A DNA stretch of 64,000 bases from Yinghuangia sp051388915 (GCF_051388915.1 NZ_JBPKBH010000002.1:310001-374000), one strand, 5' to 3'; shown: positions 1 through 9,073, counted from the first letter of the stretch. The notes: generated by a model from the sequence alone, not told the origin. Program-made: numbers and translations.

Positions 1-727
1 GGCGGGGTGCGCGGCACGAGGCGGGGTGCGGGGTGCGCGGCGGGGTGCGCGGCACGAGGCGGGGTGCGGGCTGCGCGGCGGGGTGCGCGGCACGAGGCGG
101 GGTGCGGGGTGCGCGGCGGGGTGCGCGGCACGAGGCGGGGTGCGGGCTGCGCGGCGGGGTGCGCGGCACGAGGCGGGGTGCGGGGTGCGCGGCGGGGTGC
201 GCGGCACGAGGCGGGGTGCGGGCTGCGCGGCGGGGTGCGCGGCACGAGGCGGGGTGCGGGGTGCGCGGCGGGGTGCGCGGCACGAGGCGGGGTGCGGGCT
301 GCGCGGCGGGGTGCGCGGCACGAGGCGGGGTGCGGGGTGCGCGGCGGGGTGCGCGGCACGAGGCGGGGTGCGGGCTGCGCGGCGGGGTGCGCGGCACGAG
401 GCGGGGTGCGGGGTGCGCGGCGGGGTGCGCGGCACGAGGCGGGGTGCGGGCTGCGCGGCGGGGTGCGCGGCACGAGGCGGGGTGCGGGGTGCGCGGCGGG
501 GTGCGCGGCACGAGGCGGGGTGCGGGCTGCGCGGCGGGGTGCGCGGCACGAGGCGGGGTGCGGGGTGCGCGGCGGGGTGCGCGGCACGAGGCGGGGTGCG
601 GGCTGCGCGGCGGGGTGCGCGGCACGAGGCGGGGTGCGGGGTGCGCGGCGGGGTGCGCGGCACGAGGCGGGGTGCGGGCTGCGCGGCACGAGGCGGGGTG
701 CGGGGTGCGCGGCACGAGGCGGGGCAC
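1..727. repeat. 38-bp tandem repeat array (76-bp higher-order unit), truncated by window edge
   Basis: Eighteen complete 38-bp units run from base 1 to 684, followed by two shortened units up to about 727. Units alternate strictly between a form ending in GGGGTGCGC and one ending in GGGCTGCGC, so the true period is 76 bp (nine copies). Copies are otherwise identical, which implies recent expansion or gene conversion. Each unit carries GGGG tracts spaced so that the plus strand could form G-quadruplexes. Because 38 is not a multiple of three and the unit contains no stop, all three forward frames stay open; that is a composition artefact, not evidence of a protein. The left end of the array lies outside the window. 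From 728 to 914 I see no gene; it is leader sequence of the permease gene. Confidence 0.95.
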
Positions 728-914
728 GGGCCCTCCGCGGTCTACCCGACCCACCAGGTGCGATCAACGGACGCGCAGTCCAACTCCTCGCTATCTGGAT
801 CCATTGACCGGGCGATCTCTGGATCTTTACTGGGGCCAGTTGGGGCAGCAACCTCGGGGTTATGTGTGCATGTTCCTGCGGTGCGGTTCGGTCCTCATTG
901 CGGTTCGGGTTTTG

Positions 915-1634
915 ATGGGCGGGGGTGAACTCGCGGTGGCGGTCGGAGTCGTGGTGGCGGCCGCCGTGGTGCAGGCGGGGACCGGGGCCGGGTTCGGGTT
1001 GATCAGTGCGCCGCTTTTGGCGTTGCTCGACCGGGAGTTCGTTCCCGGGCCGGTGTTGGCGCTCACAGTGGTGATCTGCGGGGTCGGCGCGTGGCGGGAG
1101 CGCGGGGCGCTGGTCGTGCGGGATCTGCGGGGGGCCGCGGTGGCGAGTGTGCCCGGGATGGTCGTCGGCGTGTGGGCGCTCTCGGTGCTGGACGCCACGC
1201 CGATCGCGCTGGTCACCGGCGTGGTGATCGGGGCCGCCGTGATTGCGGCGTGGTGTGGTGCGCGCATTCCCGCGACCCCTTTCACGCTCTCCGCCGCGGG
1301 CGGGCTGTCCGGGTTCCTCGGCACGCTGATCGCCGCGCCGGGGCCGCCGGTCTCGCTGGTCTACCGTCCGTCCGAGGCCCCTCGGTTACGCGCCAACCTC
1401 TCGGCGTACTTCGCGGTGACCGCGGTCGTCACGCTCGTACTACTGGGTGCCGCAGGCAAGTTCGGTCGGGCGGACGCCATACACGCCGCCGTCCTCCTCC
1501 CCGCCGGGCTCACCGGTGCCGTGCTCGGCGGACGCCTCGGCAGCCGCCTCAGCGGTCGGACGGTCGGACAAGCCGTCCTCGCCGTCGCGTTCGCCTCGGC
1601 GGTGGTCGTCACCGCCAAGGCGGTCGCGGCGTGA
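915..1634 (+). CDS. TSUP/TauE-SafE family membrane permease
   Basis: Predicted integral membrane protein of 239 residues made almost entirely of hydrophobic helices (about seven to eight), with two homologous halves and small-residue-rich loops such as GAGFGLISAPLLALLD near the N terminus and GGLSGFLGTLIAAPGPPVSLVY at mid-protein. This layout is typical of the TSUP (sulfite exporter TauE/SafE) family, which moves small sulfur- or carbon-containing anions across the cytoplasmic membrane; the substrate here cannot be read from sequence. The reading frame stays open upstream into the tandem repeats, so the start is uncertain: I chose ATG 915, just before the first hydrophobic segment; ATG 870 is the alternative. 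No strong ribosome binding site is visible. It converges on the 2H phosphoesterase gene 24 bp downstream. Confidence 0.75.
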   Translation: MGGGELAVAVGVVVAAAVVQAGTGAGFGLISAPLLALLDREFVPGPVLALTVVICGVGAWRERGALVVRDLRGAAVASVPGMVVGVWALSVLDATPIALVTGVVIGAAVIAAWCGARIPATPFTLSAAGGLSGFLGTLIAAPGPPVSLVYRPSEAPRLRANLSAYFAVTAVVTLVLLGAAGKFGRADAIHAAVLLPAGLTGAVLGGRLGSRLSGRTVGQAVLAVAFASAVVVTAKAVAA

Positions 1635-1658
1635 CAGCACGGCATGGTCAGGGGACGG

Positions 1659-2210
1659 TCAGGGAACGGCGACGGCCTCGATGTGCGAGAAGGTGCCGTA
1701 CCGTCCCATCTCGCCCCAGGCCGGCCGCATAGCGGTGACGGCCAACAACTCGCCCGGCGGCAGCGGCGCCGAGACGCGCGCGGCGGTTTCCAGGGCGGCC
1801 AGCGTCACGTGGGGGCGGAAGTCCTCGCCCGCGCCGCTCACCACCGGCAGCCCGAGGTCGTGCGCGTGGTCCGCGACGCAGCGGTGCGCGGCCTCCAGGA
1901 CGGTGCGCCGCAGCGCCTCCAGGCCGACGTACACACCGCCCTGCGGCAGGTAGCGGTCGCCCACCGGGAACGTACCGAACTGGAGCCCGGAGAATTTCAC
2001 TTCGATCCTCGCGGGCAGCGACTCCGCACAGCGCGCCCACAGCTCGGCGGCCTGCTCGCCCGTCGCGTCGACATGCGCCAGCGTGACGTGCGGCAGGTTG
2101 GCCTCCCCGATGCGCATGATGGCGGGCACTCCGGCGGTCAGCCGTTCCGCGTACGCGCTCAGCGCGGAGTTGGCGGCTTCGTCGGGCAGCAGAATGATGC
2201 CGTAGGGCAC
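1659..2210 (-). CDS. 2'-5' RNA ligase / 2H phosphoesterase superfamily protein
   Basis: 183-residue protein with two PHVTL motifs (about residues 40-44 and 133-137), the paired H-x-T/S signature of the 2H phosphoesterase fold. Family members (LigT, YjcG-like, cyclic phosphodiesterases) act on 2',3'-cyclic phosphates or 2'-5' linkages in RNA or nucleotides; the exact substrate is unknown. The first residues (MPYGIILLPDE) look like the first strand of this fold. The start is GTG 2210. The gene is divergent from the P450 gene with about 270 bp between them. Confidence 0.8.
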   Translation of the reverse strand: MPYGIILLPDEAANSALSAYAERLTAGVPAIMRIGEANLPHVTLAHVDATGEQAAELWARCAESLPARIEVKFSGLQFGTFPVGDRYLPQGGVYVGLEALRRTVLEAAHRCVADHAHDLGLPVVSGAGEDFRPHVTLAALETAARVSAPLPPGELLAVTAMRPAWGEMGRYGTFSHIEAVAVP

Positions 2211-2476
2211 GGGATGCGGCGTCCCCTCGTTCTCGGACCCTTCGCGGACCCTGATGGACGGATTTCGGACAGCTTCGTTCGCGAGTTGCGGTCGTCGGCG
2301 CGCGCCGCCCCGACGTTGCCAGATCGACCACCGCGACCGCGCGTACTGTCCGGATCACGCGCGCGAGCGGAACACGCGGGTCACCGCTTCGCATAGGCTC
2401 GTGCCGGACGGCGGCACCGCACGCGCAGGGCGAACGCTCGCAAGTGGCAAGACCAGTGGCAAGAGGAGATGGCCGA

Positions 2477-3673
2477 GTGGACCCGCAGGCTATGTCCGAG
2501 CAGCCGCACGCGATCGGTGCGCAGTTGCGCGAAGCCGGGCCCGCGCACAAGATCGTCGCCCCGGACGGCAGCAGTGCGTGGCTGGTCACACGGTATGAGG
2601 ACGTCGCGCCCCTGCTCGCCGACCCCCGCCTGTCCCTCTCCAAGCGGCACGCGAAGCCCGACGGCGGCTACCGCGGGTTCGAGCTGCCGCCCGCGCTGGA
2701 CGCGAATCTGCTCAACATGGACGCCCCGCAGCACACGAGGCTGCGGCGGCTGGCCGGTCCGGCCTTCGGGACGCGCCACGTCGCCGGGATGCGCCCCGCA
2801 TTGGAGGTTGCCGCCCGCCGGCTCGCCGACGAGCTGGCCGCGGCAGGCAGCGTAGACCTCGTCGCCGACTTCGCGACGCCCTTCTCGGTCCTCGTCATCT
2901 CCGAACTCCTCGGTGTACCCGAGGAGTCCCGCCACCGCTTCCGAGCCTGGACGACCGGCCTGCTCGGCGCGGGCGCGACCCGCGAGGGCATGCGCGAGAT
3001 CGTCGGCGAGATGCTGCGCTTCTTCACCGGGCTGATCGCCGACAAGCGCGCTACGCCCGGAGCCGACGTGCTCTCGGCGCTCGTCGCCGCCCGCGACGCC
3101 GACGACGACCGGCTCACCGAGGACGAGCTCACCTCGCTGGCGTTCCTCCTCCTCTTCGCCGGCTTCGAGAACTCCGCGAACCTGATGGCGAGTTGCCTGC
3201 ACGCGGTGCTGTCCGATCCGGAACTGCTGCGGAGCGTGCGCCAGCCCGGCGGCACCGCCGCGGACCCCGAGGCGACCGCGTCGCTCGTCGAGGAGGTCGC
3301 GCGCCACGAGTCGCCCGCGCTGCTGGCCATCCGCCGTTTCCCGGTCGAGGACATCGACGTCGGCGGAGTGCCGATCCCGGCGGGCGAGACCGTGTTGCTG
3401 TCGCTCGCGTCCGCCAACCGCGATCCGCGGCGCTTCACCGCACCCGACGCGGTGGACCCGGGACGGCCGGATCTGGCGCGCCACTTGGGCTTCGGTCAGG
3501 GCGTCCACTACTGCATCGGGGCGCCGCTCGCGCGTCTGGAAGCGCAGATCGCACTCGGCGTGTTCCTCGACCGGTTCCCGAACGCCCGCCTGGATCCCGG
3601 GAGTCCACCGCGGTGGCAGCCCTCGCCGCGCGTCCGCGGGCTCGCGTCGCTGCGCGCACTGCTCGGGACCTGA
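2477..3673 (+). CDS. cytochrome P450
   Basis: 398-residue soluble bacterial P450. The heme-binding loop FGQGVHYCIG places the thiolate Cys at about residue 346, the ExxR motif is EVAR, and the I-helix reads AGFENS. In most P450s the I-helix is AGxxT; here Asn stands where the proton-relay Thr is expected, which may alter oxygen activation. Size, PERF-like region and sequence style suit the bacterial class I enzymes that need separate ferredoxin and reductase, neither of which is nearby. GTG 2477 is chosen over GTG 2444 because an AGGAG lies at the right distance (about 8 nt); ATG 2492 is also possible. Substrate unknown. The gene stands alone between divergent and unrelated neighbours. Confidence 0.92.
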   Translation: MDPQAMSEQPHAIGAQLREAGPAHKIVAPDGSSAWLVTRYEDVAPLLADPRLSLSKRHAKPDGGYRGFELPPALDANLLNMDAPQHTRLRRLAGPAFGTRHVAGMRPALEVAARRLADELAAAGSVDLVADFATPFSVLVISELLGVPEESRHRFRAWTTGLLGAGATREGMREIVGEMLRFFTGLIADKRATPGADVLSALVAARDADDDRLTEDELTSLAFLLLFAGFENSANLMASCLHAVLSDPELLRSVRQPGGTAADPEATASLVEEVARHESPALLAIRRFPVEDIDVGGVPIPAGETVLLSLASANRDPRRFTAPDAVDPGRPDLARHLGFGQGVHYCIGAPLARLEAQIALGVFLDRFPNARLDPGSPPRWQPSPRVRGLASLRALLGT

Positions 3674-3812
3674 CCGGACGCCGGCCCCCGCTCCGACCGG
3701 CGCCAAAAGGCCCCGACACACCGCCACAAGATCGACAAATCCGCTGGGCGCCCGGAAACCGGCGTTCCGCTACCCAGTGACATCAGGCCAACTCCCGCGT
3801 CACTATTGACAC

Positions 3813-4088
3813 ATGGGCACGTCTGGTGGACAGGGTGAGCACCGGCCGAGGGTCGCGGTGCGGTTCCGCGGCGCGCGCCAGGACGTCGAACTCCCCATAG
3901 TGCGTCTGGAACAGCGTGCCAACGGCCGCTGGTACGCGGTGGTCGAGCTTCCGCGCTGGTCGGACGACGGACACGAGGTCGTCCCTTGGGACGAGCAACT
4001 GACGCTGCCCCCAGGGAGTTTCCGACAGCTTCCGGGCGAGGACTACAGCGCCCTGAAGCGCGTACGGCACCCGAACCTGAGCGTGTAG
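3813..4088 (+). CDS. small conserved-looking protein of unknown function
   Basis: 91-residue soluble protein, rich in charged residues and Trp (GRWYAVVELPRWSDDGHEVVPWDE), with alternating hydrophobic pattern that suggests a small beta-rich domain. I do not recognise a family. It begins with ATG 3813, about 140 bp after the P450 stop, with no clear ribosome binding site. Codon use resembles neighbouring genes, supporting a real gene, but no partner or pathway can be inferred. Confidence 0.55.
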   Translation: MGTSGGQGEHRPRVAVRFRGARQDVELPIVRLEQRANGRWYAVVELPRWSDDGHEVVPWDEQLTLPPGSFRQLPGEDYSALKRVRHPNLSV

Positions 4089-4420
4089 TCGCATCCGCGC
4101 CCACACGCCTGGGCAATGGCGCTGCGACCAAACCGACTTGTCTGGGAGTTTCCCCGAGGAACCGAGCGAGCCGCGACGGAGACGCATCGCGCACCAGGAT
4201 CGATGCCGCCGACACCGGCGAACCTGCCGCGTCAGCAGATGAGTTGACCGGTGCGCACCCGATCGACAGGACGCCGCTGCAAGGCTCCGGGCGCACCTGC
4301 CGCCAAAACGCCGGACGCCCGGCGAGCGCTCGGGAATGCGCGCTCCACCGGGCGTCAGTCGCCCGAACCACCCGACCGCACAAGCCGGGTGGCGTGGTGT
4401 CAGGTCGGCAGGGCAGGCGG
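4089..4420. other. intergenic region, no gene seen
   Basis: 332 bases between the small unknown gene and the 3' end of the carbonic anhydrase gene (convergent). Open frames here lack ribosome binding sites and show no recognisable protein. I see no convincing terminator hairpin. Confidence 0.5.
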
Positions 4421-5059
4421 TCAGGCCGGGCTGGGCACACCGCGCGTGGTGACGATGCGGGCGGTGCCCTCGGCGAGCTGGTACGACAGTCCGACGACTG
4501 CGGAGTGCCCCGACGCGACGAGGTCCGCGAGCAGCCGGGAGCGGTCCAGCAGGACGTCGACGGTGTGCCGCACGTGCTCGTCGATGATGTCGCCGTCGCG
4601 CTCCAGTCCGGCGGCGCGGGCGGCGAGCACGCTGGGCGTCACGCGCTCGACGACGTCGCGGACGTAGCCGGTGGTCGGCAGGCCCTCGTTGACCGCGAGC
4701 CGGGCGGCCGCGACGGCACCGCAGGAGTCGTGGCCGAGGACGACGACCAGGCGGCAGCCGAGGATGTCCGTGCCGTACTCGATGCTGCCCAGCACCTCGG
4801 GGCCGAGCACGTGCCCGGCGGTGCGGACCACGAACAGGTCGCCGAGGCCGCGGTCGAAGATGATCTCGGCGGCCAGGCGGGAGTCGGAGCAGCCCAGCAG
4901 CACCGCGTACGGAGTCTGGCCGGGCGTCAGGTGGGCACGGCGGGTGGCGTCCTGGTTGGGGTGGTCCGGAATGCCGTCCACAAATCGGCGGTTGCCGGCG
5001 AGCAGCAGGTCCAGGATCTCGGCGGGCGTGAGCGCGGCGGGCGACGTCGGGGTGGCCAT
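4421..5059 (-). CDS. beta-class carbonic anhydrase
   Basis: 212-residue enzyme interconverting CO2 and bicarbonate in the cytoplasm. Zinc-site signatures of the beta class are present: CSDSR (Cys with the Asp-Arg dyad) around residue 45 and HDSC about 55 residues later, giving Cys-His-Cys plus Asp. The order MATPTSPAALTPAEILDLLLAGNRRFVDG is typical of the N-terminal helices of this family. ATG 5059 is the sensible start; the open frame extends upstream without recognisable protein. The aldo/keto reductase gene on the same strand ends about 160 bp upstream, so co-transcription is possible but not evident. Confidence 0.92.
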   Translation of the reverse strand: MATPTSPAALTPAEILDLLLAGNRRFVDGIPDHPNQDATRRAHLTPGQTPYAVLLGCSDSRLAAEIIFDRGLGDLFVVRTAGHVLGPEVLGSIEYGTDILGCRLVVVLGHDSCGAVAAARLAVNEGLPTTGYVRDVVERVTPSVLAARAAGLERDGDIIDEHVRHTVDVLLDRSRLLADLVASGHSAVVGLSYQLAEGTARIVTTRGVPSPA

Positions 5060-5216
5060 GGGAGGGAGCGTACGAGGAGTGCGATCTTCGCGCGCGGTGA
5101 CCCGCCCAAAGGCGGCGCGAAGTGGATGTGGTAGGGGTGCCGGGCCGCGGCGCCGGGCCGTTCGCGGTCGGCCGCCTATGCGCGGCACTCGGCGGTCGGG
5201 GCTCGGCCCTCCCCGC

Positions 5217-6191
<975 letters not shown>

Positions 6192-6334
6192 CCGACCACC
6201 CTAGAGGGTGATCGGCCGCGGTCGCGGGCTCATGGGCGGCGTGGCCGGGTGCCCACCGCCGGGGTTGGTGACGAGGCGGCTGTCACCGGGCCGCGCGGTG
6301 CCGGGACGACGGCGCCGTGACGGGTATCGCGCGA

Positions 6335-7213
6335 TCAGGCCAGTACCGCCTGCCCGTCCGCCCGGTGGCGTGCCATCCAGTCGGCGCCGAAGGCCACCGC
6401 CGGGAACAGCGGCACCAGCAGCGACGGCGCCGACCCGACGAACCCCTCGCCCACCGCGATGTTCTCCCGCAGCGCCGCGCCGATCAGGTCGAAGTCCCGC
6501 AGGTCCAGGACGACGTCCTCGTACTCGAACCACATCGGCCGCCCCAGCCCGTCCTGGATCACGCAGCGGTACTTCCGGGTGGCCAGCTCCGGTTGGAGGT
6601 ACTCCGCCAGGTGGAAGGCGCTGAACGTCGAGAACGCGGTGCCGAGCATCAGCACCTTCGCGTCCGGCAGCGAGTAGAGCCGTGCCAGCGGCGACTGTTC
6701 GCCGAAGTGCGTGGCCGGGTTGTGGTGCCGGACGATGCCGTCCGCCAGCAGCCCCATCGCGACGAAGGACGACTGCGGGTGCCAACTGCGCACCGAGCCG
6801 GGTGTACGCCGCAACAGCTCCGGCAGCGCGCCCATCGTCGGCGACGACCGCGTCCACATCGGGTCGAACGGCGGCATCTGCCGCTTGTACGCCTCGGTCT
6901 CCGCCTCGCTGAGCCCCTGCGTGGCCCGCTGGAAGGCCCACGAAGTGTCCGAGTTCTCCTCGGTGTACGCCGGCATCACCAGCGTCCCGGCCGGACCGAC
7001 CGCGTCGAGTAGCGCCCGCAAAACGCCCTGCGCGCCGCCGTCCACGGGGCCGATGCCGCGCAACGTGCTGTGCACCATCAGGACATCGCCGGGGCACACC
7101 CCGATCTCCCGCAGCGCGCCGACGATTTCGCCCACGTTCCAGGGCTTGCCGTCAGCTTTCGGCGGCGGTCCCGCGGTGACGGGCGGCCCGTTCACCGCCT
7201 CCGCCAGCCGCAC
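6335..7213 (-). CDS. AAC(3)-family acetyltransferase, third gene of the FxsB peptide cassette
   Basis: About 292 residues of the AAC(3) (aminoglycoside 3-N-acetyltransferase, YokD-like) fold: LMVHSTLRGIG near the N terminus, GTLVMPAYT, a PPFDPMWTRSSPTMGALPELLRRTPG block, WHPQSSFVAMG, FGEQSPLARLYSLPDAKVLMLGTAFSTFSAFHLAEY. Classical members acetylate aminoglycosides with acetyl-CoA. Here it follows the radical SAM maturase by 14 nt (GTG 7213) or overlaps it slightly (GTG 7243), so it is almost surely in the same operon. I infer that it may modify the peptide product or a related amine rather than confer drug resistance; this is unproven. It is the last gene of the cassette. Confidence 0.82.
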   Translation of the reverse strand: MRLAEAVNGPPVTAGPPPKADGKPWNVGEIVGALREIGVCPGDVLMVHSTLRGIGPVDGGAQGVLRALLDAVGPAGTLVMPAYTEENSDTSWAFQRATQGLSEAETEAYKRQMPPFDPMWTRSSPTMGALPELLRRTPGSVRSWHPQSSFVAMGLLADGIVRHHNPATHFGEQSPLARLYSLPDAKVLMLGTAFSTFSAFHLAEYLQPELATRKYRCVIQDGLGRPMWFEYEDVVLDLRDFDLIGAALRENIAVGEGFVGSAPSLLVPLFPAVAFGADWMARHRADGQAVLA

Positions 7214-7227
7214 GTCCGCGTCACCGC

Positions 7228-8484
7228 CTAGCGACGAACCCACCCCACACCCTCCAGGTCGTGCGTGTTGCCCAGGTCCGCGGCCACCCGGCCGCGGACG
7301 TGCTCGATGAAACGGATCAGATCCGGGCAGTAGACGGACGGCCCGCCGAAGCCCGCGCCCGCGCGGTAGCGGTGGGTGAAGTATCCGCCGCCGCAGACGT
7401 CGCGCACCCGGCAGGCACGGCAGGTCGCGCCGAGTCCGGCGACCCCCAACTGCCGTGCGGCCAGGGACGGGTGGCGCAGCGCGTCGTCGAACGTGTGGGT
7501 GTGTACCGACATTCCCGTGACGGCGGCCCCGTCGTACGTCGACTTGAGCGTGTCGACCTGCTCGATCATGCCGTCGGTGTCGACCACGACGACGGTCGCG
7601 GGCCCGGGTCCGAGTTGCTCGGAACTGCTCGGGCCGCCGAGCAGCAGCGCGAGCGTGTCCTCGAACAGGCGGACGCTGGTCTCCGCGCGCTCCACGCCGT
7701 ACCAGCGGTCGAACGCCGCGGCCAGCCAGTCCCCGTACGGGGTCTCCGGCGCCCCGGCCTCGCGCGTCGGCGGCGGTGTGTCCCAACTCCCGTGCGGAAG
7801 CAGGAAGTCCATCGCGGGCGGGGCGTGCGAAAGCAGGGCCTCGTAGACCTCGACCGGGTCGTTCTCCACGTCGATCGTGCAGAGCAGGCCGCCGTAGAGG
7901 CCCGGCCGGGAAGGGTCCCGGAGCCGTTCGATGGCCGCCGCGACGCGGGCGTGGCTGCCGCGGCCGTCGGCGAACCGGCGGTGTCTGTCGTTCGCGGCCT
8001 CGCCGCCGTCGATGCTGACCCCGACCGAGATGCCGAGCGCGTACAGGGCGTCCAGGCTCGCGTCGTCCAGGAGCAGGCCGTTGGTCTGGATCGCCAGCGA
8101 CACCCGGGTGTACTCCGGGACTTCGCGCCGCACCGCCTCGGCCAGGCGGGTGATCAGCGCCATCCCGGCGAGCATCGGCTCGCCGCCGTGCACGATGACG
8201 GTGACCGCGTCCAGCCGGTGTTCGCGGGCGTGTTCGGCGATCCGGACGGCGGTGCGGTCGGCGACGGCAGGCGCCATGGCCTTGCTCGCGTCGCGCCACG
8301 ACTGGTCGGCCATCTCGTACAGGTAGCAGTAGTCGCAGGAGAGATTGCAGCGGCTGTGCACCTTGACGACAAAGTGCCGCAGCGGAACCGGCTGCCACAG
8401 CGCCCCGAACGTCCGATGGGACGCAAGGTTGGACGGCCATTCGGCATCCGGCTGTTTCCGCACCGGAGTGGGCAGAGGCTCCAC
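7228..8484 (-). CDS. fxsB: FxsB-type radical SAM/SPASM peptide maturase
   Basis: 418-residue radical SAM enzyme. Residues 46-53 hold the CNLSCDYC cluster motif (CxxxCxxC) that binds the SAM-cleaving 4Fe-4S cluster, followed by HGGEP; the C-terminal region has Cys 355, 358, 364 and 386 (CRACRVRDVC then YCPD) fitting a SPASM-type auxiliary cluster domain. Sequence style and the Phe-x-Ser-containing neighbour peptide match the FxsB group of three-residue cyclophane-forming maturases, which link an aromatic ring to a side-chain beta carbon in the precursor. GTG 8484 is chosen because AAAGGAG lies 7 nt upstream and because the longer open frame (to 8850) would run through the precursor gene. Two SD-preceded genes flank it in one transcription unit. 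Confidence 0.9.
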   Translation of the reverse strand: MEPLPTPVRKQPDAEWPSNLASHRTFGALWQPVPLRHFVVKVHSRCNLSCDYCYLYEMADQSWRDASKAMAPAVADRTAVRIAEHAREHRLDAVTVIVHGGEPMLAGMALITRLAEAVRREVPEYTRVSLAIQTNGLLLDDASLDALYALGISVGVSIDGGEAANDRHRRFADGRGSHARVAAAIERLRDPSRPGLYGGLLCTIDVENDPVEVYEALLSHAPPAMDFLLPHGSWDTPPPTREAGAPETPYGDWLAAAFDRWYGVERAETSVRLFEDTLALLLGGPSSSEQLGPGPATVVVVDTDGMIEQVDTLKSTYDGAAVTGMSVHTHTFDDALRHPSLAARQLGVAGLGATCRACRVRDVCGGGYFTHRYRAGAGFGGPSVYCPDLIRFIEHVRGRVAADLGNTHDLEGVGWVRR

Positions 8485-8528
8485 CCGGGAACTCCTTTCC
8501 CGGCGCATTCGTCCGGCTGCCGAGGGTT

Positions 8529-8560
8529 GCGGGGCGTGGAAGGCTCTGCCCACGCCCCGC
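8529..8560 (-). terminator. strong intercistronic hairpin between fxsA and fxsB
   Basis: A perfect 11-bp stem (GCGGGGCGTGG with CCACGCCCCGC) around a 10-nt loop sits in the 94-nt space between the precursor stop and the maturase start. There is no T-rich tail, so it is more likely a partial terminator or 3'-end stabiliser that makes precursor mRNA more abundant than maturase mRNA. Arms are 8529-8539 and 8550-8560. Confidence 0.7.
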
Positions 8561-8578
8561 CCGTGCTGGCGCTTGTGG

Positions 8579-8812
8579 TCAGCTCTTGCCGACGTAGCTG
8601 TTGAAACCGCCGGCCACATAGCTGTTGAAGCCACCGGAGACGAAACTGTTGAAGCCGCCCGACACGTGGCTGTTGAAGCCGCCGACGTAGCTGTTGAAGC
8701 CGCTTCCGGCGACGCCGGCGCCCGCCTGGCGCAGGGCACGGCCCAGCGGCGAGTCGGCGAGGACGGCAGGGCGGGCCTCGGTCCGGTCCATGACCGGTAC
8801 GGCGTACGACAT
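8579..8812 (-). CDS. fxsA: multi-core RiPP precursor peptide with five FNS(Y/H/F)V repeats
   Basis: 77-residue peptide. Residues 1-38 form a leader (MSYAVPVMDRTEARP...SPLGRALRQAG). Phe residues 39, 46, 54, 62 and 70 each open the motif FNS-aromatic/His-Val, read as FNSYV, FNSHV, FNSFV, FNSYV, FNSYV, separated by GG, SGG, SGG and AGG; the tail is GKS. Each F-N-S is a candidate substrate site for the adjacent FxsB-type enzyme, giving up to five cyclophanes in one chain. Repeat codons differ synonymously, which argues for selection on the peptide. Start ATG 8812 is preceded by GAGGAG at 6 nt. Known FxsA-type precursors usually end in a single FxSxx; this one is expanded and has residues after the last motif. 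Product activity unknown. Confidence 0.9.
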   Translation of the reverse strand: MSYAVPVMDRTEARPAVLADSPLGRALRQAGAGVAGSGFNSYVGGFNSHVSGGFNSFVSGGFNSYVAGGFNSYVGKS

Positions 8813-8818
8813 ATGTGA

Positions 8819-8887
8819 CTCCTCGTTCCGCGTATCGGTGCTTTCGGCAAGCACCGGCGTTCGCACGGTAATCCGCGGAACGCGAGG
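8819..8887 (-). promoter_or_regulatory. structured 5' leader of fxsA that can sequester its ribosome binding site
   Basis: On the minus strand the leader holds an outer stem, GTTCCGCG (8874-8881) with CGCGGAAC (8825-8832), extended across a 2-nt bulge by CCTC (8884-8887) pairing GAGG (8821-8824). That GAGG is part of the fxsA ribosome binding site (8819-8824). Inside is a perfect 8-bp hairpin, 8836-8843 with 8849-8856, 5-nt loop. The fold suggests translational control of the precursor; whether it responds to a ligand, protein or temperature is unknown. Confidence 0.6.
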
Positions 8888-9073
8888 ACACGCGGTCACG
8901 GCGATTCGCCGCGTACAGCGGATACTTCGCCGCGCGGCAGGGACAGAGTCACGGCCCGATGTGCTCCGGGAACCACCGCCCGATTGGCTCAATTCCCTTC
9001 AGGGACACCGGACTTATTGAAACCCGAAGAGGCTCGGGCAGTTGCTAACCGCCCAGGCGCAAGGGGGCTCCGG

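Noticed and set aside
7..928. Three overlapping forward frames of 266-300+ residues in the 38-bp array
   Set aside because: They arise from a stop-free repeat whose length is not a multiple of three; peptides are Ala/Gly/Arg permutations with no fold and no start signals.
7228..8850. 540-residue version of the radical SAM maturase
   Set aside because: It would run through fxsA in another frame and includes Ala/Thr/Ser-rich nonsense; GTG 8484 has a good SD.
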